From: Dactylosporangium siamense
GTDB taxonomy: Bacteria; Actinomycetota; Actinomycetes; Mycobacteriales; Micromonosporaceae
NCBI RefSeq assembly: GCF_016862795.1
Contig: NZ_BONQ01000107.1
Span: 1-64,000 of the forward strand
Direction: 5' to 3'
DNA length: 64,000 nucleotides
Shown: piece after piece, positions 1 through 8,191 of the stretch
Numbering within the stretch: the stretch's first letter is position 1
How the letters are laid out: each line of letters opens with the position of its first letter
Program-made: the position numbers and the translations under genes
The notes under the pieces: generated by a model
Databases searched by the model: none
What the model was told of the DNA's origin: nothing
Seen by the model: the letters and a program-made list of their open reading frames with translations, nothing else

Positions 1-1154
1 TGAAGCTCACCATCGCCTCCGTCGAGGCCGTCGCCCTCGCCGCGCCGTTCGCGCGGATGTTCCACGACGTGCCCGACTGGCTCACGACCCCGGCGTCCAG
101 CCACCGCGTGCTGCCGCGCCTCGGCCAGTACACCACCCTCGTCCGGATCCGAACGGTCGACGGTCTCGAAGGGATCGGCGAGGCCTACGGCCTGCCGGAA
201 CCCCGCGTCACCGCGACCATCATCGGCTCGCTCCTGGCCCCGATGCTGGTCGGTCGGGACGCGGGCGCGTCGGAGGCGTTGTGGGAGCTCATGTTCGGCG
301 CCCAGGCCGGCGCCGGACGCACCGGCGGGTTCTACCTCGAGGCGATCAGCGGGATCGACCTCGCCCTGTGGGACCTGCGCGGCAAGGCCGCCGGGCAACC
401 GGTCCACCGGCTGCTCGGCGGCCCGGTCCGCACATCGGTCCCGGTCTACGCCTCCCCGATCCCGTTCCTGCCGTCGACCTCGGAATCGGTCCAACGTGCA
501 CTGTCCTTCGTGGACGACGGCTTCCACGCCGTCAAACTCAAGCTCGGCCGTGGCGAGACCACCGACCTGGCCCACGCCACGGCGGTCGCCGAAGCCCTCG
601 ACGGCCGCGCCGCCCTGCACGTCGACCTCAACTGCGCCTACGACGTCAAGACCGCCATCCGCCTCGGCCACGCCCTGCAACACCTGGGCGTGCGCTGGCT
701 CGAAGAACCCCTCGCCACCGACGACGTCGCGGGCCTCGCCGAGGTCCGGGCCGCCGTGCAGATCCCCGTCGTCACCGGCGAGAGCGAATTCATCCGGTAC
801 GGCTACCGCGACTTCCTGCTCGCCCGGGCCGCCGACATCGTCATGCCCAACCTCACCCGCGCCGGCGGCATCACCGAGGCCCGCCGGATCGCGGCCCTGT
901 GCTCCGCCTTCCACGTCGACGTCTCACCACACGGCGTCGGCTCCGCGATCGGCCTCGCCGCCGCCCTGCAGTTCGCGGCGGCCACCCCGAACGTGCCGAT
1001 CTACGAATACAACCGGTTGCCCAACCCGCTCCGCGACGACCTGGCCGCGCCACCGTCCCTGGTGGACGGTGCGCTGGTCGTGCCCGACGGCCCGGGCCTC
1101 GGCGTCACCTTGGACGAGGACCTGGTCGCCCACTATGAGGTGTTCCGTGCCTGA
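1..1154 (+). CDS. Enolase-superfamily acid-sugar dehydratase (start codon cut by window edge)
   Basis: Predicted to dehydrate an aldonic or uronic acid to a 2-keto-3-deoxy acid in the cytoplasm. The frame is open from base 3, and bases 1-2 (tg) look like the end of an ATG/GTG start, so only one base is missing (about 384 residues). The superfamily's functional residues are visible: a KxK pair (K179/K181) for proton abstraction, the metal ligands D209, E235/E236 and E261, and H311 in SPHG. The C-terminal NPLRDDL stretch is typical of mandelate-racemase-group sugar dehydratases. It overlaps the next gene by 8 bases and heads a four-gene operon with an SDR, a glycosidase and a KDPG-type aldolase, which fits carbohydrate-acid catabolism. 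The exact substrate cannot be read from sequence. Confidence 0.88.
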   Translation, partial: KLTIASVEAVALAAPFARMFHDVPDWLTTPASSHRVLPRLGQYTTLVRIRTVDGLEGIGEAYGLPEPRVTATIIGSLLAPMLVGRDAGASEALWELMFGAQAGAGRTGGFYLEAISGIDLALWDLRGKAAGQPVHRLLGGPVRTSVPVYASPIPFLPSTSESVQRALSFVDDGFHAVKLKLGRGETTDLAHATAVAEALDGRAALHVDLNCAYDVKTAIRLGHALQHLGVRWLEEPLATDDVAGLAEVRAAVQIPVVTGESEFIRYGYRDFLLARAADIVMPNLTRAGGITEARRIAALCSAFHVDVSPHGVGSAIGLAAALQFAAATPNVPIYEYNRLPNPLRDDLAAPPSLVDGALVVPDGPGLGVTLDEDLVAHYEVFRA

Positions 1155-1887
1155 ACTCGCGGTGGTCACGGGAGCGGCCGGCGGCATCGGATCTGCCGTC
1201 GCGCAACGGCTACGGGCCGACGGCTGGGACGTCGTCGGCCTGGACCGGGCCGAGGCGGACCTCACCGACGAGGCCGCCGTCGCCAACGCGTTCCGTGACC
1301 TCGGCACCGTCGGCGCGCTCGTCACCTGCGCCGGCGTGACCGCCGGCGCGCCGGCGCACGAGACCACCGTCGAGGACTGGCACGCGGTCATCGACGCCAA
1401 CCTCACCTCCGCCTTCCTCTGCGCCAAACACGCACTGCCCGGCATGCTCGCCGCCGGCCGGGGCGTCATCGTGACCATCGGCTCGGTCCACGGGCGCGTG
1501 TTCGCCCCCGGCTATCCCGCGTACGCCGCCGCCAAGGCCGGCCTCGCCGCCTTCACCCGCCAGCTCGCCGTGGACTACGGCCACCACGGCATTCGCGCCC
1601 TCACCATCAGCCCCGGCTGGGTCCGCACCCCCGACACGCTCACCCGCGTCGAGGACCCGGCCGACCTCACCCGCCTCGCCGAGACCCAGCGGCCCGGCAA
1701 GCCGGCGGACGTCGCCGCCGCCGTCGCGTTCGCCGTCTCGGCCGGCGCCGCCCTGCTCACCGGCACCGAGATCGTCCTGGACGGCGGTGCCACCGCCGTC
1801 CAGCCCGCCGCCCTGCTCAGACCCGGCCCACGGGCCCGCCTCGGCCTCCCGCCACTCACGGAGGCCCCTCGTTCAGAGGAGTCCTGA
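1147..1887 (+). CDS. SDR-family NAD(P)-dependent oxidoreductase
   Basis: A 246-residue classical short-chain dehydrogenase/reductase, probably oxidising a sugar or sugar-acid hydroxyl in the same pathway as its neighbours. The N-terminal TGAAGGIG motif is the Rossmann cofactor loop, and Y126-x3-K130 is the catalytic pair in YPAYAAAK. A typical C-terminal ALLTGTEIVLDGG segment closes the fold. The GTG start at 1147 is chosen because the glycine-rich motif must lie within about ten residues of the start; the longer open frame upstream is antisense-like noise inside the dehydratase gene. Its stop overlaps the next start (TGATG), indicating translational coupling. The substrate is inferred only from operon context. 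Confidence 0.88.
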   Translation: MPELAVVTGAAGGIGSAVAQRLRADGWDVVGLDRAEADLTDEAAVANAFRDLGTVGALVTCAGVTAGAPAHETTVEDWHAVIDANLTSAFLCAKHALPGMLAAGRGVIVTIGSVHGRVFAPGYPAYAAAKAGLAAFTRQLAVDYGHHGIRALTISPGWVRTPDTLTRVEDPADLTRLAETQRPGKPADVAAAVAFAVSAGAALLTGTEIVLDGGATAVQPAALLRPGPRARLGLPPLTEAPRSEES

Positions 1888-3320
1888 TGCCACTCACCCG
1901 CAGAACCGCCCTCGCCGCCACCGCCGCCGGTGTCGTAGCCGGCGCCACCGTCCGTCCGGACCTGGCCGCTGCGGCGGTCGCCGACTACGTCATCCGCCAC
2001 GACCAGCCCCGCCAGACCATCCTCGGCCTCGGCGTCGAGATCCAGTCCGACTCGATCGGCTCCGGCAACAACGGCCTGCCGACCGCCACCACCTCCGTCC
2101 CGCACGACCTGGTCGCGTCCGAGCGCACCCGCATGTACACCGACCTGCTGAAGATCCGCGACGACCGGGGCTTCCGGTACCTCCGGCTGGCCCTCGGCCT
2201 GTACCTGCGCGGCCTGGACAGCACCCAGAAGCAGATCATCGGCCGCTGGCCGACGCAGCTGGCGGAGCTGGCCGAGCTGATCGCCGTGTCCGGGATCGAG
2301 GGCGTGTCGGCGGAGTACTGGTCGCCGGCGCCGGGCTGGAAGTCCAACGGCAGCTACGTGGGCGGCACGATCGCCTCCACCGACCCGGGCTGGCTCGACC
2401 AGTACGGCGACGCGATCGTGCGGGACCTCGCCTACCTGCGCGACAACGGCGTGCCGGTGAAGATGTTCAGCCTGCAGAACGAGCCGAGCATCGACTACGT
2501 CGCGTACTCCTGCTGCTCCTACACCAACGACCAGTACTACAAGGCGTTCAAGGCGATCGCGCCGAAGATCCGCGCCGAGTTCCCGGGCATCTTCATCCAC
2601 GCCGACGCCGAGAACGGCCAGCGCGGCCGGGGCGGCGCCCTCATCCGCGCCGACGCCACCGCGCTGTCCCAGGTGGACGGCTGGTCGTTCCACCGCATCG
2701 GCAGCGACAGCAACGACCAGCTGCAGAACAACTACACCAGCGACGCCGCCGGCAAACCCGTGTTCAGCAACGAGTTCGAGTACCAGGTGCCGACCAGCGA
2801 CTGGAAAATGGTCAACACCGCCCAGTCCATCATGAACTGGATGACGTTCCAGAACTCGCCGACCTGGTTCTGGCTGCACGCCCTCAAGCCCACCTACAAC
2901 TCGGAGGCCTCCGGCTACTCGCTGGGCTTCTGGCGCCCCTATGACGACGACGACTTCACGAAGTACCCGAACATCGCCAAGGGCCACTGGGACTACAACC
3001 CGCGCAACTTCAACGGCATCCACGGCTTCGTGAAGTACCTGCCGTGGAACTCGGTGCGCTACCACGTCGACGAGGGCACCCAGCGCACCGAACAGCGGAT
3101 CATGGCGTGGAAGACCCCGCAGGGCAAGCTGGTCTTCGCGATGACCAACCGCAGCCTGTCGACGGTGACGTACACAGTGGACACCGGCAGCGCGCGGGCG
3201 TTCCAGGGGCAGCAGTACACGCCGACCGCCCGCAACACCAACCTGACCGACAAGACCGGCCCGGTGCTCACCCTCACCCTGCCCCCGACGTCGGTCCAGT
3301 TCTGGATCGAGCGCCTGTGA
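1887..3320 (+). CDS. Secreted GH30-like glycoside hydrolase
   Basis: A 477-residue exported protein. The N-terminus has a twin-arginine-like TRRTALA motif and an Ala-rich hydrophobic stretch ending near residue 32, so Tat export is likely. The body looks like a clan GH-A (alpha/beta)8 barrel. E199 in LQNEPS is the candidate acid/base and E296 in SNEFEY the candidate nucleophile, a spacing of 97 residues. A small beta domain (about 380-477) follows, as in GH30 enzymes. GH30 members cut glucuronoxylan or beta-glucans. A glycosidase placed between two sugar-acid catabolic genes suggests that it releases the substrate of this operon. It is coupled by TGATG upstream and GTGA downstream. Confidence 0.78.
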   Translation: MPLTRRTALAATAAGVVAGATVRPDLAAAAVADYVIRHDQPRQTILGLGVEIQSDSIGSGNNGLPTATTSVPHDLVASERTRMYTDLLKIRDDRGFRYLRLALGLYLRGLDSTQKQIIGRWPTQLAELAELIAVSGIEGVSAEYWSPAPGWKSNGSYVGGTIASTDPGWLDQYGDAIVRDLAYLRDNGVPVKMFSLQNEPSIDYVAYSCCSYTNDQYYKAFKAIAPKIRAEFPGIFIHADAENGQRGRGGALIRADATALSQVDGWSFHRIGSDSNDQLQNNYTSDAAGKPVFSNEFEYQVPTSDWKMVNTAQSIMNWMTFQNSPTWFWLHALKPTYNSEASGYSLGFWRPYDDDDFTKYPNIAKGHWDYNPRNFNGIHGFVKYLPWNSVRYHVDEGTQRTEQRIMAWKTPQGKLVFAMTNRSLSTVTYTVDTGSARAFQGQQYTPTARNTNLTDKTGPVLTLTLPPTSVQFWIERL

Positions 3321-3898
3321 CCTTCGACGACCTGCTCGGCGGCCGCCCGCTGATGGCGATCCTGCGCGGGGTACCCCTCGCGCGGGCCGCCGAGCTGGCG
3401 GCCGCCGTCCAGGCCGGCGGTATCGGCGTCGTCGAGGTGCCGATCCAGACCGCCGAAGCCGTCGACGTGCTGCGGGACCTCGCGTCCCGCGGCACGCCGG
3501 TCGGCGCCGGCACCGTCCGCTCCCTGGCGGACGTCGCGATCGCGGTGGCGGCCGGCGCCGCGTTCACCGTCGCCCCCGGCTTCGACGCCGAGGTCGCCGC
3601 CGCCAGCCACGCCGCCGGCCTGCCACACCTCCCCGGCGTCGCCACCGCCACCGACGTCCATCACGCGCTGCGCGCCGGCTGCGGCTGGCTCAAGGCGTTC
3701 CCGGCCGGCTCGCTCGGCCCCGGCTGGCTCCGCGAGCTGCGCGGCCCGTTCCCGGAGGCGCGCTTCGTCGCCACCGGGGGCATCGACGCCACCAACGCGC
3801 GTGCCTTCCTGGACGCCGGCGCCGCGGCCGTCGGCGTCGGCACCGCCATCACCCGCCCCGGCGGCCTCGAAGCCCTCCAGGCCGCCCTGCGCCGATAG
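3317..3898 (+). CDS. KDPG/KDPGal-type 2-keto-3-deoxy acid aldolase
   Basis: A 193-residue class I aldolase of the Eda family, cleaving 2-keto-3-deoxy(phospho)aldonates to pyruvate plus an aldehyde. Visible motifs are E40 in GVVEVP (catalytic glutamate), GAGTV, the Schiff-base lysine K126 in LKAFPAG, and ATGGI near the phosphate-binding end. The length matches the family. GTG 3317 overlaps the preceding TGA (GTGA), which fixes the start and shows coupling. It ends the four-gene operon; the next gene is convergent with only three bases between them. Whether the substrate is phosphorylated is unknown, since no kinase is visible in the window. Confidence 0.88.
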   Translation: MTFDDLLGGRPLMAILRGVPLARAAELAAAVQAGGIGVVEVPIQTAEAVDVLRDLASRGTPVGAGTVRSLADVAIAVAAGAAFTVAPGFDAEVAAASHAAGLPHLPGVATATDVHHALRAGCGWLKAFPAGSLGPGWLRELRGPFPEARFVATGGIDATNARAFLDAGAAAVGVGTAITRPGGLEALQAALRR

Positions 3899-3901
3899 TC
3901 G

Positions 3902-5050
3902 TCACAGGGCGATCTGGCCCGACAGGCCGAGGAAGGCGACCAGCAGGCTCAGCGCGACCAGCCACAGCACCGGATGTTTGGCCCGGGGCAGGGGACCGGC
4001 GGGTGCGGGGGTAGCGGGGGCCAGGACGGCGAGGACGGCGGTGCCGGCCAGGCCCAGCGCCGTCACGTAGGCCAGGACGCCCGCGCCACGCACCGCCGCC
4101 GCGGCGACCAGGGAGTCGTGCGGGGACCAGCCGTCGATCGAGGCGAGCCCGGCGACACCCGCGAGGGCCGGCAGCAGCACCGTGGTGACGCCGAGCGTGA
4201 GCGACGACAGGCCCAGCACCAGGGTGGCGACGCGCAGCCGTGAGCGGTGCCGGGCCCGGGCGTGCAGCGCCCAGGCGGCGGCGAGCCAGCCGGTGACGGC
4301 GCCGGCGAGCAGGCCGGCGAGCGTGAGGACGGTGACGGCGCCGGGCGCGGGGCGATGGACGCTGACCATGAGCGACACCGGGTCGCCCTCGCTCCAGGAT
4401 CCGCCGCCGTCCGGCGTGCGGTCGCCGGCGCGGGCGGTGACGCGCACGACCTGGTCACCCTTCGAGGCCCAGAAGACGTTGTCGGCGGTGGATCCGTCGG
4501 TACGCCACCCGGCCGCCACCATGCGCTCCCGCGCACCGGCGAGGACGCTCACGGGGTCCTGTGATCCGGTGCGGAGGCGCACCTGGACGGCGCCCGGGGC
4601 GGGGTGCGGGCCGGTGTTGCCCTCGTCGCCGGGGGAGGTCCGCATGCCGAGCCAGTCCTGGTCGAGCGGGTCGCCGGGGTCGGCGACCGGATCGGTCGCC
4701 GGCTCGCCGAAGGCGGTATGCGCGGTCGCGGCGGCGGCCTGGGCGGACGGCATCGTGGTGGACGCCTGCCAGCCGAGCCAGCCCGTGGCGGCGGCGCCGC
4801 CGATGCCCACGAGGAGCGCGGCGAGGGTGGCGGTGACGGCGTTGAGCGCTCCGGGCGGCGGCAGGAACCGGGCCCGGATGCCACCCACGATCAGGTCGAC
4901 GGCGTCCCACGCGGTCGGGCGGCGCCGGCCGGGCGGGGCGGCGTCGAGCAGGGTGGTCAGGATCTCGGTGCCGCGGTCCCGCCGGAACCGGCGCGGGTAG
5001 GCGAGCAGCAGCCGCCGGTAGGCGCGTTCCAGCGCCGGCTCGTCGTTCAC
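3902..5050 (-). CDS. PadR-partner membrane protein
   Basis: A 382-residue membrane protein of unknown function. The first 55 residues form a conserved soluble prefix (RRLLLAYPRRFRRDRG, then TTLLDAA) typical of actinobacterial proteins encoded next to PadR regulators. Hydrophobic segments then lie near residues 65-90, 235-260, 270-290, 310-340 and 360-380, with an extracytoplasmic loop of about 140 residues. GTG 5050 overlaps the PadR stop (GTGA), so the two are translationally coupled. A clear paralogue with the same prefix lies at 34739-35776. A role in envelope stress or transport is possible but unproven. Confidence 0.75.
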   Translation of the reverse strand: MNDEPALERAYRRLLLAYPRRFRRDRGTEILTTLLDAAPPGRRRPTAWDAVDLIVGGIRARFLPPPGALNAVTATLAALLVGIGGAAATGWLGWQASTTMPSAQAAAATAHTAFGEPATDPVADPGDPLDQDWLGMRTSPGDEGNTGPHPAPGAVQVRLRTGSQDPVSVLAGARERMVAAGWRTDGSTADNVFWASKGDQVVRVTARAGDRTPDGGGSWSEGDPVSLMVSVHRPAPGAVTVLTLAGLLAGAVTGWLAAAWALHARARHRSRLRVATLVLGLSSLTLGVTTVLLPALAGVAGLASIDGWSPHDSLVAAAAVRGAGVLAYVTALGLAGTAVLAVLAPATPAPAGPLPRAKHPVLWLVALSLLVAFLGLSGQIAL

Positions 5051-5433
5051 GCCGCACCCCCTGCCGCGAGCGCCAGACCGCTCGCCGCGAGCGTGGCGCC
5101 GCCGGCCGCGAGCGCGAAGCCGCCGTGGGTGCGCAGCCGGGCGGCGGCCATCGACGCGGCCGAGCGCATCCGCACCACCTCGGCGCCGAGCGCGGCGGAT
5201 CCCGCGTCGGTCAGCCGGTAGTAGCGGCGCAGCCGGCCCTGCAACGCCTCCTCCCGGTCCACCGTGAGCAGCCCCTCGGTCGTCAGCCGGTCGAGGGCCG
5301 CGTAGAGCGTGCCCGCCCGCAGTGTCACCCGGTCCCCGGACAGGCGGGCCACGGTCTGCATGACCCCGTAGCCGTGCTGCGGGCCCTCGGCCAGGGCGGT
5401 GAGGATGAAGAACGTCGGCTCGTGCATCGCCAT
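5047..5433 (-). CDS. PadR-family transcriptional regulator
   Basis: A 128-residue PadR winged-helix repressor. The N-terminal domain shows the family pattern HGYGVMQTV, then LRAGTLYAALDRL and a wing around RRYYRLTDAG; an Ala/Gly-rich C-terminal helix follows. An upstream ATG at 5466 is open, but it would place a perfect operator palindrome inside the gene. ATG 5433 lies 7 bases after a TATAGT -10 box and is preferred. It is co-transcribed with the membrane protein at 3902-5050 and divergent from a second PadR gene, so the shared intergenic region probably holds both operators. Confidence 0.85.
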   Translation of the reverse strand: MAMHEPTFFILTALAEGPQHGYGVMQTVARLSGDRVTLRAGTLYAALDRLTTEGLLTVDREEALQGRLRRYYRLTDAGSAALGAEVVRMRSAASMAAARLRTHGGFALAAGGATLAASGLALAAGGAA

Positions 5434-5442
5434 GCCCGCCAC

Positions 5443-5461
5443 TATACCGACCATCGGTATA
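5443..5461. promoter_or_regulatory. PadR operator palindrome overlapping -10 box
   Basis: TATACCGA, a 3-base spacer, then TCGGTATA form a perfect 8+8 inverted repeat. Its left half overlaps the minus-strand -10 hexamer TATAGT (5441-5446) of the PadR gene starting at 5433. Binding there would block RNA polymerase, which fits PadR autorepression. The effector is unknown. Confidence 0.7.
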
Positions 5462-5472
5462 TACAAACCATG

Positions 5473-5497
5473 GGTATTTCTGGTGCCGGTGAATACC
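5473..5497. promoter_or_regulatory. Inverted repeat upstream of second PadR gene
   Basis: GGTATT, 13 bases, AATACC. It lies 42 bases before the GTG of the plus-strand PadR gene, near a possible -10 TACTAT (5504-5509). It is a candidate operator for that PadR or for its divergent neighbour, since both sites share a GGTAT core. Confidence 0.5.
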
Positions 5498-5538
5498 TAG
5501 CAGTACTATGCATCGAAGTCTTAGGGGTGTGATGGCTC

Positions 5539-5895
5539 GTGAAGGTTGCCAAAGATCTGGTGGCCGCGTCGGCGACGCCGATGGTGCTCGGCATCCTCGC
5601 CGAGGGCGAGAGCTACGGCTACGCCATCCTCAAGCGCATCAACGAGCTCTCCGGCGGCGAGCTGGCCTGGACCGAGGGCCTGCTCTATCCGTTGCTGCAC
5701 CGGCTCGAGCGGCTCGGCCACGTCGAGTCGACCTGGCAGTCGGTGACGGGGGAGCGGCGGCGCAAGTACTACCGCGTCACCGAGCAGGGCCTGGCCGAGC
5801 TGGCGGAGCAGCGCCGGCAGTGGGACACCGTCGTGGACACGCTCAAGGAACTGTGGCTGGGCGCCACCGTCCGCCCCCAGGAGGGCCTCGCATGA
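5539..5895 (+). CDS. PadR-family transcriptional regulator
   Basis: A 118-residue PadR repressor with the canonical winged helix: MVLGILAEGESYGYAIL, then TEGLLYPLLHRLERLG (recognition region) and RRRKYYRVTEQG (wing). A short C-terminal dimerisation helix ends the protein. GTG 5539 gives the usual N-terminal length. Its stop overlaps the next start (ATGA), so it forms an operon with the permease-prefix membrane protein at 5892-7259. This is the commonest PadR arrangement in actinomycetes: a sensor/repressor and the membrane protein it controls. Confidence 0.87.
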   Translation: MKVAKDLVAASATPMVLGILAEGESYGYAILKRINELSGGELAWTEGLLYPLLHRLERLGHVESTWQSVTGERRRKYYRVTEQGLAELAEQRRQWDTVVDTLKELWLGATVRPQEGLA

Positions 5896-7259
5896 CACCG
5901 GACGGCCTGGAAGCGCAGATCGGGCAGTGGCGGCAGTACGTCCAACGCCGCCGCGAGCTGCAGACCGCCGACGCCGACGAGCTCGAGGACCACCTCCGTG
6001 GCTCCGTCGACGAGCTGGTCGCCGCCGGGCTGAGCGAGGACGAGGCGTTCCTCGTCGCGGTCAAACGCATGGGCAGCCTCGACGAGCTGTCCCGCGAGTT
6101 CGCCCGGGAGCACTCGGAGCGGCTGTGGAAGCAGCTCGTCCTCACCGGCGAACCCGCCCCGGGCGCCTCGGCGGCCGGCACCCGGTCGCGGCGCACCCTG
6201 TGGGTGATGGTCGGCTGCGCGGCGGGCGCCGCCGCGTCCATCAAGGTCCCGGAGCTGTTCGGGGCGGGATTCGACGGCAACAGCGAGTTCTACGCGGCGA
6301 ACATCAGCCTCTTCACGCTGCCGTGGCTGGCCGGGTTCCTCGCCTGGCGGCGGCAGGCACCGCGCCCGCTGATCGCGGTCGTGGCGGCCCTGTTCGTCCT
6401 CGGCGGCGTCGCGGCCAACGTCTACCCGCTCACCGGCGACTCGCAGTCGCTGGTCATCACCAGCATCCACCTGCCGATCGCGCTGTGGCTGGTGGTGGGC
6501 GTGGCGTATGTCGCCGACGACTGGCGCTCCACCCGCCGGCACATGGACTTCATCCGCTTCACCGGCGAGGTGTTCGTCTACTTCGTGCTCATCGCCCTGG
6601 GCGGCGGCGTGCTCATCGCGTTCACCGTCGGCACGTTCAGGGCCATCGGCGTCCAACCGCAGGAGTTCATCAGCGAGTGGGTGGTGCCGTGCGGTGCCAT
6701 GGCCTCGATCGTCGTCGCGGGTTGGCTGGTGGAAGCCAAACAGAGCGTGGTCGAGAACATCGCGCCCGTCCTGACCCGCCTGTTCACCCCGCTGTTCACC
6801 GCCGTGCTGCTCGCCTTCCTCGTCGCCGTCGGCGTGACCGCCAACCGCATCGACGTCGAGCGTGAGGCGCTCATCCTGTTCGACCTGCTGCTGGTCGTGG
6901 TCCTGGGCCTGCTGCTGTACTCGATCTCCGCCCGCGACCCGCTCGCACCGCCCGGGCTGTTCGACAAGCTGCAGCTCGCGCTGGTGTTCAGCGCCCTCGC
7001 CATCGACACCCTGGTCCTGCTCGAGATCACCGGCCGGCTGGCCGAATACGGCGGCACCCCGAACAAGGCCGCCGCCCTGGGCGAGAACGTGATCCTGCTG
7101 GTGAACCTCGCCGGCTCGGCGCTGCTCCTGCTGCGGTTCATCCGCCGCCAGGGCCAGTTCGCCGCCCTGGAGCGCTGGCAGACCCGCCACCTGCCCGTGT
7201 ACGCCGTCTGGGCCTGGATCGTCGTGCTCGTCTTCCCGCCCGTGTTCGGCTTCGCCTGA
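5892..7259 (+). CDS. Permease-prefix (HAAS-like) multi-pass membrane protein
   Basis: A 455-residue integral membrane protein coupled to the upstream PadR gene (ATGA overlap). Residues 1-75 form a helical soluble prefix with GLSEDEAFLVAVKRMG, the signature of the permease prefix/HAAS domain found next to PadR genes. About ten hydrophobic segments follow between residues 100 and 455. There is no ATPase or recognisable transport motif. Known relatives are inferred to respond to envelope conditions, but no function is established. The frame ends with FGFA and a TGA. Confidence 0.8.
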   Translation: MTPDGLEAQIGQWRQYVQRRRELQTADADELEDHLRGSVDELVAAGLSEDEAFLVAVKRMGSLDELSREFAREHSERLWKQLVLTGEPAPGASAAGTRSRRTLWVMVGCAAGAAASIKVPELFGAGFDGNSEFYAANISLFTLPWLAGFLAWRRQAPRPLIAVVAALFVLGGVAANVYPLTGDSQSLVITSIHLPIALWLVVGVAYVADDWRSTRRHMDFIRFTGEVFVYFVLIALGGGVLIAFTVGTFRAIGVQPQEFISEWVVPCGAMASIVVAGWLVEAKQSVVENIAPVLTRLFTPLFTAVLLAFLVAVGVTANRIDVEREALILFDLLLVVVLGLLLYSISARDPLAPPGLFDKLQLALVFSALAIDTLVLLEITGRLAEYGGTPNKAAALGENVILLVNLAGSALLLLRFIRRQGQFAALERWQTRHLPVYAVWAWIVVLVFPPVFGFA

Positions 7260-7286
7260 TCCCATGCGGTCCGGCCGTACCTTGAG

Positions 7287-7547
7287 GTGACGTACCACGA
7301 CGACAAGGTCGACGTGCACGCCACCGTCGACCGGTCCGTGGTCACCGGCAAGGACGTCGGTCGCAAGGTGACGATCCGCGAGCGCTGCGACGACTCCGGC
7401 TGCTCCTACGGCCGGTCCAACACCAGCAGGTGGCTCGGCGGACTCGGCGGGCTGGTGTTCCTGGCCGGGATGGCAGTGTTCATGCCCGCCTTCTGCTACT
7501 GCGTCAGGTACCTGTTCCGGGCGGTCTTCGGCACCTCCCGCGACTGA
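7287..7547 (+). CDS. Small hypothetical membrane protein
   Basis: An 86-residue protein beginning at GTG 7287. The first 45 residues are polar and strand-like (GKDVGRKVTIRER) with a C-S-Y-G motif, followed by one hydrophobic segment at about 51-75 (LGGLVFLAGMAVF) and a short basic tail. It resembles the C-terminal part of small two-domain membrane proteins of the DUF3592 type, so it may be a shortened member. A TACCTT box lies only three bases before the GTG, which leaves the start uncertain. Function unknown. Confidence 0.5.
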   Translation: MTYHDDKVDVHATVDRSVVTGKDVGRKVTIRERCDDSGCSYGRSNTSRWLGGLGGLVFLAGMAVFMPAFCYCVRYLFRAVFGTSRD

Positions 7548-7574
7548 GGGTCGGTGCGGGCGCGGCCCGGCGAC

Positions 7575-7580
7575 TACGCT
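7575..7580 (+). promoter_or_regulatory. -10 box TACGCT, probable leaderless start
   Basis: TACGCT ends 7 bases before GTG 7588, and no ribosome binding site lies between, so transcription probably begins at or next to the start codon. Confidence 0.5.
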
Positions 7581-7587
7581 CTGGCCC

Positions 7588-8157
7588 GTGCTGGATGACA
7601 TGCAGTGGTTGAACGAGCCGCGGGAATGGTCACTGGAGGACGGCGTCCTGCACGCGGTCACCGAGCTGCGCACCGACTTCTGGCGCGAGACCTTCTACGG
7701 CTGGACCACCGACAACGGGCACTTCTTCCACCGGCCGGTGACCGGCGACTTCACCGCCGAGGCCGTCGTGTCCGCGGCCCACACGACCCGGTTCGACCAG
7801 GCCGGCATGATGCTGCGCGCCGACGAGCGCAACTGGCTCAAGACCGGCCTGGAGGTCACGTCGGGCGCCGTGCAGATCAGCACGGTCTACACCCGCGGCC
7901 ACTCCGACGTGTCGATGGCGCCGGTCGCCGGTCCGGCCGGCGAGGTCTCGATGCGGATCTCCCGGTTCGGGGCCGCTGTGACCGTCCACTACCGCAGCGG
8001 CGACGCACCATGGCACCTGCTGCGCCTCGGCCACCTCGACCTCCCGGCGACCGTGGACATCGGCGTCATGTGCTGCTCGCCGGAGCGGGCCGGCCTGCGG
8101 GCCACGTTTCGCGACCTCCGGGTCGGGCCGCCGATCTCCCGGGACAACCTCGAGTAG
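7588..8157 (+). CDS. DUF1349-family (concanavalin-like fold) protein
   Basis: A 189-residue cytosolic protein of the DUF1349/YbfB-like family, a beta-sandwich related to concanavalin-type lectins. Family-typical segments are visible: WWRETFYG-like near residues 30-37, FDQAGMMLRADERNWLKTGLE (about 72-92) and a C-terminal MCCSPERAGLRATFRDLRV. Such proteins are widespread in actinomycetes and thought to bind carbohydrate, but no activity is assigned. GTG 7588 sits 7 bases after a TACGCT -10 box, supporting leaderless translation. The gene is monocistronic and convergent with the P-type ATPase. Confidence 0.8.
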   Translation: MLDDMQWLNEPREWSLEDGVLHAVTELRTDFWRETFYGWTTDNGHFFHRPVTGDFTAEAVVSAAHTTRFDQAGMMLRADERNWLKTGLEVTSGAVQISTVYTRGHSDVSMAPVAGPAGEVSMRISRFGAAVTVHYRSGDAPWHLLRLGHLDLPATVDIGVMCCSPERAGLRATFRDLRVGPPISRDNLE

Positions 8158-8175
8158 CGCTGCGACGCCGGCGTC

Positions 8176-8191
8176 CTGACCTGCCGGTCAG
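8176..8191. terminator. Small hairpin between convergent genes
   Basis: CTGACC, a TGCC loop, then GGTCAG form a 6-bp stem overlapping the ATPase stop codon. It has no T-tract, so it is a weak terminator candidate. Confidence 0.35.
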
